A DNA stretch of 64,000 bases from Sporosarcina luteola (GCF_023715535.1 NZ_JAMBOI010000001.1:558001-622000), one strand, 5' to 3'. Shown: positions 18,345-27,625, counted from the first letter of the stretch. Made by a program: numbers and translations. Notes: generated by a model from the letters alone, not told the origin.

Positions 18345-18917
18345 TCAGCTCCTTTCCAGGACATCCGGAGTGTTCGCATTCATGAAAGTCCTGCGGGCAT
18401 CGTCTTCTGTCAACAATTCGCCTTCAATCCACCGGACTCCATGTTTCTCCTGAACGTCCATGACCCGGCGCTTCCCGTTTTCAAGCGCTTCACGCAAACC
18501 TGGAAGCGTACCGGCATCCCAGATTGAAACGAGCGGGTGATATTTTCCGTCCAAAACGACAGCGGTCACGCCAGAACTATGGCACTCGAGCAGCCGACCG
18601 ACCACATCCGCAGTCATGAACGGCATATCACAAGGCAACACGATATAGTGTTCTGCACACAATTTTTCCATTCCCGACAAGATCCCCGCAATCGGGCCTT
18701 CCCCTCTAAACGGCTCAATATCTGTCGTCACATGCATTCCTTCAGGAAAACGTTCCACCAATTCTGGGCGTGTGACAATTATGCTTTCCTCGCAAAACGG
18801 CGACAATGCAGTCAACGATACTTCATAAAACGGGCGTCCCTCCCATTCGGCAAAAGCCTTTGGGGAACCGAATCGGCTCGACAATCCACCAGCAAGTACG
18901 ATTCCCGCGGTTTTCAT
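18345..18917 (-). CDS. mobA: Molybdenum cofactor guanylyltransferase
   Basis: A protein of 190 residues that transfers GMP to Mo-molybdopterin to form the MGD cofactor. The N-terminus [20 protein letters not shown] carries the nucleotidyltransferase signature (LAGG-x-S-x-R-x-G), and [13 protein letters not shown] holds the metal-binding Asp. ATG 18917 overlaps the moaD stop (TGATG), so the two are coupled; the 11 extra codons upstream belong to the moaD overlap. Its presence implies that at least one MGD-type molybdoenzyme exists elsewhere in the genome. Confidence 0.95.
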   Translation of the reverse strand: MKTAGIVLAGGLSSRFGSPKAFAEWEGRPFYEVSLTALSPFCEESIIVTRPELVERFPEGMHVTTDIEPFRGEGPIAGILSGMEKLCAEHYIVLPCDMPFMTADVVGRLLECHSSGVTAVVLDGKYHPLVSIWDAGTLPGLREALENGKRRVMDVQEKHGVRWIEGELLTEDDARRTFMNANTPDVLERS

Positions 18918-19150
18918 CACCCGCCACTCACCGGGGGAATGAAAGCACACACATCTCCCGACTCGATGACGTCATCTTTCAATGCGTACTCCTCATTCAC
19001 CGCCACTTGGACATTGTCCGCGCCAAACCCCGGGTAAGACGTTTCCGCCCAATCCAAAAGCTCTGCAACTGTCATCGAATCGCGGTCCAGCGTTTCTTCC
19101 CCTTTTCCAGTAATTTCACGTAATCTCGCGAAATAGTTCACTTTGATCAT
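18917..19150 (-). CDS. moaD: Molybdopterin synthase small subunit
   Basis: A 77-residue ubiquitin-fold sulfur carrier ending in the required Gly-Gly (PPVSGG). The C-terminal glycine is adenylated by MoeB and thiocarboxylated, then donates sulfur to cPMP in complex with MoaE. The N-terminus MIKVNYFARLREITG is typical. It overlaps moaE by 4 bp at the start and mobA by 1 bp at the end. Confidence 0.95.
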   Translation of the reverse strand: MIKVNYFARLREITGKGEETLDRDSMTVAELLDWAETSYPGFGADNVQVAVNEEYALKDDVIESGDVCAFIPPVSGG

Positions 19151-19593
19151 GCCTGTTCAACTCCCTTTGCAGGATATTTCTTCTGAGCACCGATCCATTC
19201 TTCGCCGTCTTCCCAAATTTCCTTCTTCCAGATAGGCACCACTTCTTTAATACGATCAATCGCATATTCATTCGCCTCGTAAGCCGCTTTCCGGTGAGGA
19301 GAAGAGACGGCGATGACGACGGCGATATCCGATATTTGCAGTTCCCCGATCCGATGGGCGATCGCAACGCGTACACCCGGCCATTTCGCTTCCATTTCCG
19401 CTCCGATTTCCGCCATTTTCTTTTCCGCCATCGGGACATAGGCTTCGTACGATAGGTAAAGCGTCTTCACACCGTGCGTCCACTCCCGAACATTACCGGT
19501 AAAGACCGTGACAGCGCCTGCTGAAGGATGAAGCACATAATCCATGTATTTTTGAACTTCTATCGGTGTTTCCACAATTTCATATTGTTTCAT
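19147..19593 (-). CDS. moaE: Molybdopterin synthase catalytic subunit
   Basis: A protein of 148 residues that inserts two sulfurs into cPMP. Family segments are GAVTVFTGNVREWTHG, LSYEAYVPMAEKKM, IAHRIGELQI and VPIWKKEIWEDGEEWI, including the catalytic Lys region. GGAGGGGGA lies about eight bases before the ATG at 19593; two earlier in-frame starts (19611, 19599) sit inside that site. The gene overlaps mobB by 14 bp. Confidence 0.95.
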   Translation of the reverse strand: MKQYEIVETPIEVQKYMDYVLHPSAGAVTVFTGNVREWTHGVKTLYLSYEAYVPMAEKKMAEIGAEMEAKWPGVRVAIAHRIGELQISDIAVVIAVSSPHRKAAYEANEYAIDRIKEVVPIWKKEIWEDGEEWIGAQKKYPAKGVEQA

Positions 19594-20092
19594 CGCCATC
19601 TCCCCCTCCAATCCACTTTACAAACCATTCGTCAATCTGCGCCGTTTCCTCGCGCGAATGAATATGAGGACAATCTATCTCAATTTCAGGACACCCGATA
19701 ACGAGTAGCTTATCTTCCAACTTGCACAATGTATGCCAGTCTTCCGGATCTCTCAGCAAAACGACTTTATTCCCTGTTTCTCTTTTATACCCTTCAATCA
19801 ATAAAACATCCGGATTGCCCATCGAAGCCATTTCCTTGAGCCTAGCGAAATCCGGCTCTTCATTCCAAATGAATTGAACCGTTCCACCACCCGCTACAAG
19901 TGTTGCGTCTGCCCCATTCGCTAAAAATTGCGATGTATCTGTCGAGGCTTCGCTCATGTCCGGCTTCCCGCCATGCCCATGATGCTTCAGCACGGCAACC
20001 GACAAACCTTTTTCCTTCAATAAACGGACCCATCTCGCAACTAACGTCGTCTTGCCGCTATTTTTATAGCCGACGACATGGAGCGTTTTCAT
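19580..20092 (-). CDS. mobB: Molybdopterin-guanine dinucleotide biosynthesis adaptor MobB
   Basis: A P-loop GTPase of about 170 residues. [20 protein letters not shown] contains the Walker A motif, and DVLLIEGYKRE is the typical second motif. MobB binds GTP and stimulates MobA-dependent dinucleotide formation, though it is dispensable. ATG 20092 overlaps the moeA stop (ATGA), which I prefer to the in-frame GTG at 20101. Confidence 0.93.
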   Translation of the reverse strand: MKTLHVVGYKNSGKTTLVARWVRLLKEKGLSVAVLKHHGHGGKPDMSEASTDTSQFLANGADATLVAGGGTVQFIWNEEPDFARLKEMASMGNPDVLLIEGYKRETGNKVVLLRDPEDWHTLCKLEDKLLVIGCPEIEIDCPHIHSREETAQIDEWFVKWIGGGDGDETI

Positions 20093-21345
20093 AGCGTCCA
20101 CTCGTCGGCGCCCTGCTCGCTGCCGATTAACAGGATATCGACTTCATCCCCCTGGACAAAGCCCCTCGTTCCGCTTGGTAGTACGATCAGGCAGTTCCCT
20201 CTTGCAATTGAAGAGACTGCGTTTGATTTATTAAATCCCGCTGGCACTGCTTCAATTCCACCCTCGGTGAATGTCCAAGTGGCGCGGATGAAGCGCGTAA
20301 ATGGATTTGGCTTCGTGAAGTCCTCCCCCAATTTCGCCGTCATCCTTGGCATATAAGGGGCTGTTTCCCCCATCATCGCAAGGATCGCCGGCCTTGTAAA
20401 TAGCTCAAACCCTGTGAAGCAGGCGGATGGATTTCCAGAGAGGCCGAATAATAGTTTATTTCCAAGCTGAGCAACGGTCGTCACACTGCCCGGTCGCATT
20501 GCCACTTTATTGAATAAAACCTTCGCGCCAAGCCGCTCATAAATCGCAGGCAAATAATCATAATCACCGACAGACACGCCGCCTGTCGTTATAAGTAGAT
20601 CCGTCTCCGCAATCGCCTGCTCGACAATCGATGTGCAGGCATCCAAGTCATCCGCCGCCATCCCGTACGACTTATAGTCAATGCCCATCCGCTTCAATTG
20701 TGCTCGGATCATCGGACCGTTCGAATTCCGGATTTTACCCGGCACAAGTTCATCCGCCACATCAAGCAATTCCGTCCCTGTCGATAAAATACCGGCGACC
20801 GGACGTTTCGCAACTTTTACTTCCGCATAGCCGAACGTCGCAAGCAATGCGACTGTTCCAGGATGGATGAGCGAACCCGCTTCAATGAGCAGCTCCCCCT
20901 CCTTCGCATCTTCGCCTTTATAAGAGATATTTTCTCCCGCCTCAAACGGTTTCCGCAGCGTGAATCCATCATCCGTTTCCACCGTTTGCTCCAGCATGAC
21001 GACCGCGTCCGCGTTTTCCGGAATTTGCGCGCCAGTCATGATCCGATATGCTTCCTTTTCACCGATCGGCTTGTCTCCGACGTAACCCGCGCCGATTTCC
21101 CCGATGACTGTGAATGAGACCCGGTTATCGCCAGCCGCTCCTTTCGAATCGAGCGACCGGATTGCAAATCCATCATAAGGTGATCGGTCAAAAGGAGGTA
21201 CATCGTGTTTAGCGATAATTGGCTCGGCAAGGACTCTTCCGTAAGCTTCCTCAAGGCCAATCATTTCCGTTCCTAAAGGTGTTGCGTGCTCCATTACGAG
21301 CCGAACCGCCTCCGCGACGGGAATCGGTTTTCTAATTTCCACCAT
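20089..21345 (-). CDS. moeA: Molybdopterin molybdotransferase
   Basis: A 418-residue protein that inserts molybdate into adenylated molybdopterin. Segments visible include [56 protein letters not shown] and [13 protein letters not shown], all characteristic of MoeA domains. The ATG at 21345 follows AGGAGAGGG. The open frame runs 93 codons further upstream, but that part is antisense to moaC and is not real. It is the first gene of the six-gene moeA-mobB-moaE-moaD-mobA-moaA operon. Confidence 0.96.
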   Translation of the reverse strand: MVEIRKPIPVAEAVRLVMEHATPLGTEMIGLEEAYGRVLAEPIIAKHDVPPFDRSPYDGFAIRSLDSKGAAGDNRVSFTVIGEIGAGYVGDKPIGEKEAYRIMTGAQIPENADAVVMLEQTVETDDGFTLRKPFEAGENISYKGEDAKEGELLIEAGSLIHPGTVALLATFGYAEVKVAKRPVAGILSTGTELLDVADELVPGKIRNSNGPMIRAQLKRMGIDYKSYGMAADDLDACTSIVEQAIAETDLLITTGGVSVGDYDYLPAIYERLGAKVLFNKVAMRPGSVTTVAQLGNKLLFGLSGNPSACFTGFELFTRPAILAMMGETAPYMPRMTAKLGEDFTKPNPFTRFIRATWTFTEGGIEAVPAGFNKSNAVSSIARGNCLIVLPSGTRGFVQGDEVDILLIGSEQGADEWTL

Positions 21346-21406
21346 TGCGAACCCTCTCCTATCTTCTGATACACTAAACTTACTATGTTTGAAGGGATTG
21401 AATCCA

Positions 21407-21904
21407 ATGTCCGAATTGACACATTTCAACGAGCAGGGGCGCGCCAAGATGGTCGACGTCTCCGACAAGTCGGTGACGACAAGAACCGCTGTCGCCGCTT
21501 CTTCGATTGTTGTGAATGAATTGATCCACTCGCAAATTACGGAAGGCACGAATAAAAAAGGTGATGTCTTCGCCGTCGCGCAAGTCGCTGCAGTCATGGC
21601 CGCGAAAAACACATCTTCGATCATTCCAATGTGCCACCCACTTGCCCTGACTGGCGTCGATGTCCGCTTCGAATGGCAGATTGATGAATCTGAGCAGCAT
21701 TACGAAGTGCTCATCGAAGTCGAAGTGAAAACGAAAGGCGTAACCGGTGTCGAAATGGAAGCGTTGACCGCCGCTTCCGCTGCAGCCCTCACGATTTACG
21801 ATATGTGCAAAGCGGCCGGCAAGGAGATGGTCATCGGCTCGACAATGCTGCTGAAAAAGACTGGCGGGAAAAACGGTGACTTCGATCGGGCGACAATGCG
21901 CTGA
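21407..21904 (+). CDS. moaC: Cyclic pyranopterin monophosphate synthase
   Basis: A 165-residue partner of MoaA that rearranges 3',8-cyclo-GTP to cPMP. Signature segments are [35 protein letters not shown] and [20 protein letters not shown]. The ATG at 21407 follows AAGGGATTG; the open frame starts at a TTG inside that site. It is divergent from the moeA operon, with only 61 bp between starts, so promoters overlap and the two units may share regulation. Confidence 0.97.
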   Translation: MSELTHFNEQGRAKMVDVSDKSVTTRTAVAASSIVVNELIHSQITEGTNKKGDVFAVAQVAAVMAAKNTSSIIPMCHPLALTGVDVRFEWQIDESEQHYEVLIEVEVKTKGVTGVEMEALTAASAAALTIYDMCKAAGKEMVIGSTMLLKKTGGKNGDFDRATMR

Positions 21905-21927
21905 TTCTCCATAGGAAAAAGGTCACT

Positions 21928-22048
21928 AAATGACGATAACTATTGAGAAGTGACCGATAACTTTGTGAAAATGACCGATAACTTCCCGGAACTGATCGAT
22001 AACCTTGTGAAAGTGACCGATAACCTCCCGGAACTGACCGATAACTAT
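21928..22048. repeat. 21-bp phased array, TGACCGATAAC core
   Basis: GATAAC starts at 21935, 21956, 21977, 21998, 22019 and 22040, exactly 21 bp apart. Spacers alternate between ttgtgaaa-type and cccggaac-type. The array fills the gap between the convergent moaC and moaB genes, where no other terminator is obvious. Confidence 0.93.
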
Positions 22049-22080
22049 CGCAAAAAACGTTTCGCCCGACTTCATAACGA

Positions 22081-22593
22081 TTACTTCCGATGCTTCGTCA
22101 ATTCGTGCACAATATGATGAAGCTCCGGAAGGATCAGTTTTTCCATCGCCAGTTTTACCGCTTTCGACGACCCCGGCAAGGCGAATAGAACCTTCTCTCC
22201 AATCGACCCTGCAGTTGCCCGGCTCAACAATGCCTTTGAGCCGACATCTTCCGTATAGCTCAAGAACCTGAACAACTCTCCGAAACCATCAATCGTCTTC
22301 GTAAAATACGGCGTCACCGTTTCAATCGTCACATCACGGAAGCCGATTCCAGACCCGCCCGTTATGATAATGGCCTCAACGGCGGGATTGCCAACCAACT
22401 CTTCCACGTTACGGGAAATTCCCTCCGACTCATCCGTACAAATCCGATAATCTGCAATATGGTGACCAGCTTCTTCCGCCATCCGAATGATCGTCCCACC
22501 GCTTTTATCCGTATCCTTATCCCGCGTATCGCTCACCGTCAAAACGGCGATAGCGATTGACTTTTGCTTTTCATTATCCGTAAGATGCGACAA
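22081..22593 (-). CDS. moaB: Molybdopterin adenylyltransferase-type protein
   Basis: A protein of 170 residues with the MoaB/Mog fold. IAIAVLTVSDTRDKDTDKSG, IIITGGSGIGFRDVTIE and LFALPGSSKAVKLAMEKLIL match MoaB. It adenylates molybdopterin before MoeA inserts Mo. TTG 22593, seven bases after AGGGGGTG, is the likely start; GTG 22602 is inside the ribosome site. It lies 15 bp after moeB on the same strand. Confidence 0.93.
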   Translation of the reverse strand: MSHLTDNEKQKSIAIAVLTVSDTRDKDTDKSGGTIIRMAEEAGHHIADYRICTDESEGISRNVEELVGNPAVEAIIITGGSGIGFRDVTIETVTPYFTKTIDGFGELFRFLSYTEDVGSKALLSRATAGSIGEKVLFALPGSSKAVKLAMEKLILPELHHIVHELTKHRK

Positions 22594-22608
22594 CTCGCCC
22601 ACCCCCTA

Positions 22609-23628
22609 TCACCCAAAAAATTGATGATACATCTTCCGCCCTTGCTTCATATCTTTCAATCCGTGGATAAGCAGCCTACCGTTTTGGAATAAAACACAGC
22701 GGTACCCTTCTGCATGGAATTCCACAAAGAACGGCGTCATCCGGTATTCCGTTCCCAATCGCTCCGCCACTCGCACGCCATCTGCGACAGATAAAGTTCT
22801 TCTGCTATCCGGCACAATCTGGACGGTTTCCCTTCCGCAAAGGACTGCATAATGTGTGCCTTCCGGTTGATTCAAGGAAGGATATGTAGGTACTTCTCCA
22901 CAAGTTTCGCATTGAGTATTCCGAATCCGCGAGATGCCGGCCTCCGCTTGTGTATTATTCCAAACATCAAAGTGCAATAGCTTTGTCATCATCGCGTCAT
23001 GATTGCCCGTCAGCCACTTCAATGCTTCCGCGGACTGCCTCGCCGCAACGATCTGGACGGCAGGTGCAATAATGCCGGCCGTATCGCATGTTTCATTGAC
23101 CGACGGGAGGACCGGCAGCAAACAACGGAAACAAGCCGACCGACCCGGGATGAACGGAAAAACAGTGCCCGAACTGCCGACGCATGCGCCGTGAATCCAA
23201 GGGATCCCCTTCTTCCAAGCGACATCGTTCATGAGAAGCCTCGTTTCAAAGTTGTCCGTCGCGTCCATGATCAGATCGGCTTCTTCCGCCAGCTCTTCAA
23301 GCAATGCACCGTCCACATGATCGAGCACTGTCCGGATGTCAATGTCTATCCGGATCTCTTTCAGCCGACGTTCTGCGGCGACAACTTTCGGCACGCCGTC
23401 CAAAGCGTCCTGTTCGGTGAACAATTGCTGCCTTTGCAAATTGGACATTTCCACGTAATCGCGATCCGCGATTGTCAGCTTGCCGACACCTGCCCTGACT
23501 AATATCTCGGAGATGGGGGAACCGAGCGCCCCGCAGCCGATGACGAGTACATGTGCTTTTTTCAATCGTTCTTGTCCTTCTTCGCCGATCGGCTTGAAAA
23601 GCGTCTGACGCGAATATCTCGTTCCCAC
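22609..23628 (-). CDS. moeB: MoeB/ThiF-type sulfur-carrier adenylyltransferase
   Basis: A 339-residue E1-like enzyme that adenylates the C-terminal Gly of MoaD (and possibly ThiS). The nucleotide site is VLVIGCGALGSPISEILVRAG, with DRDYVEMSNLQRQ and the MDATDNFETRLLMND pattern. Zinc cysteines are CFRC and CETC, and CDTAGI is the crossover cysteine. It lacks a full rhodanese domain; a short C-terminal region of about 80 residues follows. GTG start with AAGGAGA nine bases upstream. It is cotranscribed with moaB. Confidence 0.92.
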   Translation of the reverse strand: MGTRYSRQTLFKPIGEEGQERLKKAHVLVIGCGALGSPISEILVRAGVGKLTIADRDYVEMSNLQRQQLFTEQDALDGVPKVVAAERRLKEIRIDIDIRTVLDHVDGALLEELAEEADLIMDATDNFETRLLMNDVAWKKGIPWIHGACVGSSGTVFPFIPGRSACFRCLLPVLPSVNETCDTAGIIAPAVQIVAARQSAEALKWLTGNHDAMMTKLLHFDVWNNTQAEAGISRIRNTQCETCGEVPTYPSLNQPEGTHYAVLCGRETVQIVPDSRRTLSVADGVRVAERLGTEYRMTPFFVEFHAEGYRCVLFQNGRLLIHGLKDMKQGRKMYHQFFG

Positions 23629-23629
23629 C

Positions 23630-23909
23630 CTAACTATCTCCTTCCAGATTCAATCTTCTGGCTATCATCCAGCTTCGACCGATTACTTCCTCTTCAGTAT
23701 AGCCTGTAAGTTTAGTAAATGCAGGATTTACTGACAAACTAGCACCTTCATTAACAGATCAGATAACTGCATATTACCGGTCCGACTCATTCTTCACCAT
23801 CTCCTTAGCATGCTCCCCACGGAAATTCCTTTATCGCTTGCCTCGCGTTATCTGGCGATCTACTATTCAGAATATAGTTCTTTCCAAAATAATTCAATGG
23901 GAGGCTCAT
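23630..23909 (-). pseudogene. Decayed PAS-domain gene
   Basis: Between moeB and the next gene, the minus strand encodes a clear PAS piece: SVNEGASLSVNPAFTKLTGY, then TEEEVIGRSW. In the same frame upstream are SDR, a TAA, YAVI, a TGA and then the PAS piece. Further upstream another frame gives an ATG at 23909 followed by about 33 residues ending at TAA. At least two stops and one frameshift separate the pieces, and the domain is cut after strand 2, so it is dead. The parent was probably a signalling protein (GGDEF/EAL or kinase). Confidence 0.6.
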
Positions 23910-24014
23910 TCTAAACTTGTTCTTTAATGGTAAGAATTTCAAATGAGGATCCATTCATAATTCTAAAAACTGGTATAATACCTATATAAAATAGAAATAA
24001 ACGGGGGATGTTGG

Positions 24015-25022
24015 GTGTCACTTCAATTTATTAACGCAGAGAAACGGATTCATGATTCCGTCGTCTTCCCAGCATTTGATTTGTCGGTCGACGCGGGGAA
24101 AGTCGTTGCCGTCTACTCGAGTGTCAATGTCCGCGAGCAGCTGATTGAGCTATTGCTTGAAAAATCAAAGCTGTCGAATGGAGAAATTAGGGTTGGGGAA
24201 AGCGGCATTTCAGAAAACAGAACGAAAATCGGATTCTTCTTTCTTCATGGCGGCTTATATGAGCGGCTTTCCATCGAAGAGATGGTCCGTTTTACAAAAC
24301 AGCTTTATCAATCTGATGAATCTCTCGAAGATATTATTCAGACCGTACAATTGGATTCAAAACGTCATATAAAGATCAAGCAGTTGTCGTATTCCGAGAG
24401 AAAACGTGTTCAGCTCGCATGCCTACTTATGCAGAATGCAGAAATCCATATTTTTGAAGAACCAGATCAAAATCTTGACTTGGAATCAAAGCGGATTTTC
24501 CTTGCCGTACTTCAGCAGCTGAAGGAAGACGGACGCAGCGCATTCATTTTAACAGGAAATATGGAAAGCGCAGTCACATCTGCCGACGCAATCTTCCGTT
24601 TGGATGAAAATGGACTTCATGCCGTTCATACATTATTGGATGAAGATAGAGAAGACTCTTCTTCCGTGTCCGAATCCATGCCTGTCCGTTTCGAAAAGAT
24701 TCCTACGAAGGTCAATGAAAAAATCGTCTTGTTCGATCCGCCTGAAATCGATTATATCGAAAGCAATGAAGGTCAATCTTTTTTACATATAAAAGGAGAA
24801 TCATTCCCTTCAGTTTCTACATTGAATGAATTGGAAGCTCGGTTGCTTCCGTTTGGCTTCTTCCGCTGCCACCGTTCGTATATCGTGAATCTGCAGAAAG
24901 TGCGGGAAGTCATCACTTGGACGAGGAACAGCTATAGCCTCGTTTTGGATGACGCCGAAAAATCGACAATTCCTTTATCGAAAACGAAAATGGTCGAGCT
25001 GAAAGAGATGCTTGGACTATAA
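24015..25022 (+). CDS. ABC-ATPase-like / LytTR fusion regulator
   Basis: A 335-residue protein. Residues 1-200 follow an ABC ATPase: LSYSERKRVQLACLLMQNAE resembles the signature region and IHIFEEPDQNLD the Walker B, but where Walker A belongs it reads VVAVYSSVNVREQL, without GxxGxGK[S/T]. Residues 230-335 are a LytTR DNA-binding domain (EIDYIESNEGQSFLHIKG, LLPFGFFRCHRSYIVNLQKV). So it looks like an ATPase that has lost catalysis and become a regulatory module. The architecture is known in Bacillales but poorly studied. The ABC exporter downstream is the likely target. GTG start after GGGGGAT. Confidence 0.88.
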   Translation: MSLQFINAEKRIHDSVVFPAFDLSVDAGKVVAVYSSVNVREQLIELLLEKSKLSNGEIRVGESGISENRTKIGFFFLHGGLYERLSIEEMVRFTKQLYQSDESLEDIIQTVQLDSKRHIKIKQLSYSERKRVQLACLLMQNAEIHIFEEPDQNLDLESKRIFLAVLQQLKEDGRSAFILTGNMESAVTSADAIFRLDENGLHAVHTLLDEDREDSSSVSESMPVRFEKIPTKVNEKIVLFDPPEIDYIESNEGQSFLHIKGESFPSVSTLNELEARLLPFGFFRCHRSYIVNLQKVREVITWTRNSYSLVLDDAEKSTIPLSKTKMVELKEMLGL

Positions 25023-25270
25023 CTTTGTAGAATATTGTATTATTTCCTCGGAAATATTTTGACAGTATCTGACGATTCAACCCGGGAAATACTCTGTTCA
25101 TCATTCACGACGGGAAATCCACCTGAAAAAACGGTCCATTCATGTGCGATTTCGCTCTACTCACCCCCTATTAAACTCTTTTCATCCGAAATATGATGTA
25201 GCCGATTCCGATTTCACTTATTCTGAAGGTGCAAATAAAAATGAGCGAAACATACGACAGGAGGATGGAA

Positions 25271-26119
25271 ATGGAGAATATTATTGAGGTGAGTAGTTTA
25301 GCAAAGGTCTTTGCGAATCAAACAGCGATTGAAAGCGTGGACTTCCAAGTTAAACAGGGTGAGATTTTCGGCTTCCTCGGTCCAAGTGGATCAGGAAAAA
25401 CAACGACAATCAAAATTTTGACTGGGCAATTAACGCCAACGAGCGGGACAGCAAACGTTTTCGGTGAATCCGTTTCCCAGCTGAAGAAATCGGAATACCG
25501 AAGACGGTTTGGCGTGCTGACAGACAATAGCGGGCTATATGGAAGGTTATCAATCTACGATAATTTGAAGCTCTATTGCGATCTTTATGATGTACCCCAC
25601 TCGAAAATCGACGAAGTGCTTGACGCTGTTAATTTGAAAGAAGAGAAGTCGAAAAAAGTATCTTCCTTATCAAAAGGGATGACACAGCGCGTGACACTTG
25701 CGAGGGCTTTGATCCACGAACCGGAATTGCTTTTCCTGGATGAGCCGACGTCCGCTCTCGATCCGACAAATTCACTTCATATCCATGAAGGGCTGCGCGC
25801 ATTAAACGCAAAAGGAACGACGATTTTCCTCACGACGCATGACATGCACGAAGCAGAAACGCTATGTGACAGGGTTGCTTTCCTAAATAAAGGTAAAATC
25901 CAGTTATTGGACACTCCGGATAAATTGAAAAAGAGATACTCCGATTCGACGATTACAGTTGAATTAACAAACGGAGAAAAAGTGATCTTGCCGGCAGGTT
26001 CAGAAGGAGCAAATCAATTATTCGAATATATGAATACGGACCAAGTCGTAACAATCCATTCGAACGAACCGACTTTAGGGGATATTTTTGTACAAGTGAC
26101 AGGGAGGAAATTAGCATGA
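25271..26119 (+). CDS. ABC exporter ATP-binding protein
   Basis: A 282-residue ATPase with Walker A GPSGSGKTTTIKIL, signature SSLSKGMTQRVTLARAL, Walker B LLFLDEPTSALDP and the switch His in FLTTHDMHEAE. The DrrA/CcmA-like C-terminal tail fits exporters. ATG 25271 lies six bases after AGGAGG; earlier in-frame starts (25229, 25265) lack support. It overlaps the permease gene by 4 bp. The LytTR fusion protein lies upstream, beyond a 248-bp gap that holds no gene; within it CGGGAAAT occurs twice (25083 and 25111), a possible regulator site. Confidence 0.93.
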   Translation: MENIIEVSSLAKVFANQTAIESVDFQVKQGEIFGFLGPSGSGKTTTIKILTGQLTPTSGTANVFGESVSQLKKSEYRRRFGVLTDNSGLYGRLSIYDNLKLYCDLYDVPHSKIDEVLDAVNLKEEKSKKVSSLSKGMTQRVTLARALIHEPELLFLDEPTSALDPTNSLHIHEGLRALNAKGTTIFLTTHDMHEAETLCDRVAFLNKGKIQLLDTPDKLKKRYSDSTITVELTNGEKVILPAGSEGANQLFEYMNTDQVVTIHSNEPTLGDIFVQVTGRKLA

Positions 26120-26823
26120 TGATTTCATGGAAACGCGTGAATGCGATATTGCAAAAAGACTTTAAGGATTTCTCACGGAATTTGGCTGTGTCGTCAGTAA
26201 TTTTCGTCCCGATTATTTTAGGTGCCTTTTACGGGCGAATGGGCGTTGATTCGATTGATACCCATTTTATGCTTGTTAACATGACGTTTGGAATGGTCGC
26301 TGCTTTTGTCCAATGCTGTTTAATCGCGGAAGAAAAAGAAAAGAACACGTTGCGCGGACTAATGCTTTCCCCGGCAAGTACGGCTGATATTCTTGGCGGA
26401 AAAAGCTTGCTGACGTTCATTATGACGATGGTTGTTGTGTTTTTTACGGTCTACCTGGCTGAATATAAGCCTGCAAACGTCGCAATCATTGCAGCAGCAA
26501 TTGTTTTATCATCATTCTTCTATATCGCGTTGGGAACATTGCTTGGCCTTTATTCCAAGTCCGTTTTGGAAGCGTCTGTTATTGTAATGCCCGTTATTAT
26601 CGTCTTTTCACTTGGTTCATTCATTACATTGGTAGTGGAGAAATATCCTATTTTACAAGTGGCAACATACTTGCCGAATATCCAGTTAGTCGAATTAGCT
26701 ACAAAAGTGGAAGCGGGTGCTGGTTTTGGAGGTGTGCTTGTCGAATTTGCAATCATTTTAGGTTGGGTGATTGCATCGCTCATTCTTACGGTTGTCATCT
26801 ATCGGAAACGGATGGTGGATTGA
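26116..26823 (+). CDS. ABC-2 type exporter permease
   Basis: A 235-residue integral membrane protein with six hydrophobic segments and the cytoplasmic EEKEKNTLRGLMLSPAS loop typical of ABC-2 permeases. It starts at an ATGA overlap with the ATPase gene, implying a coupled two-component exporter. The substrate is unknown; homologous systems with LytTR-ABC regulators are often linked to peptide or antibiotic export. Confidence 0.9.
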   Translation: MMISWKRVNAILQKDFKDFSRNLAVSSVIFVPIILGAFYGRMGVDSIDTHFMLVNMTFGMVAAFVQCCLIAEEKEKNTLRGLMLSPASTADILGGKSLLTFIMTMVVVFFTVYLAEYKPANVAIIAAAIVLSSFFYIALGTLLGLYSKSVLEASVIVMPVIIVFSLGSFITLVVEKYPILQVATYLPNIQLVELATKVEAGAGFGGVLVEFAIILGWVIASLILTVVIYRKRMVD

Positions 26824-26824
26824 G

Positions 26825-26905
26825 ATGAAGCAGGTGCTGAAATTAGTAGCGGGATTCGCAATAGGGGCAATGGCCTTCTTCGTCTACATAGTGTTTTTCA
26901 AATAA
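26825..26905 (+). CDS. 26-residue single-helix membrane microprotein
   Basis: The ATG one base after the permease stop opens a 26-codon frame: MKQVLKLVAGFAIGAMAFF followed by VYIVFFK. Two lysines precede one hydrophobic helix of about 20 residues, and a Lys ends it. GGATGGTGG at the permease 3' end can serve as ribosome site. It is too short for usual gene calling. Position and topology suggest an accessory subunit of the exporter; that is inference. Confidence 0.6.
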   Translation: MKQVLKLVAGFAIGAMAFFVYIVFFK

Positions 26906-26939
26906 GTTGAAGTGCTAATTGATAATCGGGGTGAATGAC

Positions 26940-27623
26940 ATGGAGCGAATTGAAATTATTTCATTGAATGTTGGTAAACCGCAAGACTTGCAGTTCGGGA
27001 AAAAAGACGTGACGACTGGTATAAATAAAAAACCTGTTGCGGTACCTGTTTATCTATCAAAAGTGAATTTCGACGGCGATGGGCAAGGTGATCTCGTCAA
27101 TCACGGCGGAGTGGATAAAGCAGTATGTGTCTATCCGTACGAGCACTACCCTTACTGGGAAGAGGAACTGGGGAAAACGTTAAACGTGGGTGCGTTCGGA
27201 GAAAATTTGACACTCAGAGGATTGACAGAGGATGAAGTTTGCGTCGGCGATTCATTCCAAATCGGCGATGCTGTCGTGCAAGTGAGCCAGCCGCGGCAGC
27301 CTTGCTTCAAGCTGTCGCTCATCCATGACCGTAAAGACATACCTCTACTTGTGCAGAATACAGGTTATACAGGATTTTATTTCCGTGTAATGAAGGAAGG
27401 AATCGTCTCTCCTTCAGACGAATTGGTGCATATTTCGCGACCTGAACTCGCCATAACGGTATCCGAAGCAAATCGACTCATGCACCATGCGAAAGATGAC
27501 GTGGACGGCGCACGGAAAATTCTTCAGTTGGATGAATTATCGGCGAGCTGGCGGAAGACATTCAATAAACGGATTGCCGGGGGTGTAATGGATACAAGCG
27601 AGCGGCTGACCGGGAATAAATGA
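26940..27623 (+). CDS. MOSC domain protein (YiiM-like)
   Basis: A 227-residue protein with the N-terminal beta-barrel MOSC fold: LVNHGGVDKAVCVYPYEHYPY, GAFGENLTLRGL and QPRQPCFKL (the conserved Cys). The C-terminal three-alpha extension with RLMHHAKDD fits the YiiM subgroup. MOSC proteins of this type reduce N-hydroxylated bases or handle sulfur or Mo-cofactor ligands; cofactor dependence would link it to the nearby moa/moe genes. The ATG at 26940 follows GGGGTGA. Confidence 0.9.
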   Translation: MERIEIISLNVGKPQDLQFGKKDVTTGINKKPVAVPVYLSKVNFDGDGQGDLVNHGGVDKAVCVYPYEHYPYWEEELGKTLNVGAFGENLTLRGLTEDEVCVGDSFQIGDAVVQVSQPRQPCFKLSLIHDRKDIPLLVQNTGYTGFYFRVMKEGIVSPSDELVHISRPELAITVSEANRLMHHAKDDVDGARKILQLDELSASWRKTFNKRIAGGVMDTSERLTGNK

Positions 27624-27625
27624 TA

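Noticed and set aside
21346..21624. N-terminal extension of moeA
   Set aside because: It is antisense to moaC; the ATG at 21345 has a strong ribosome site.
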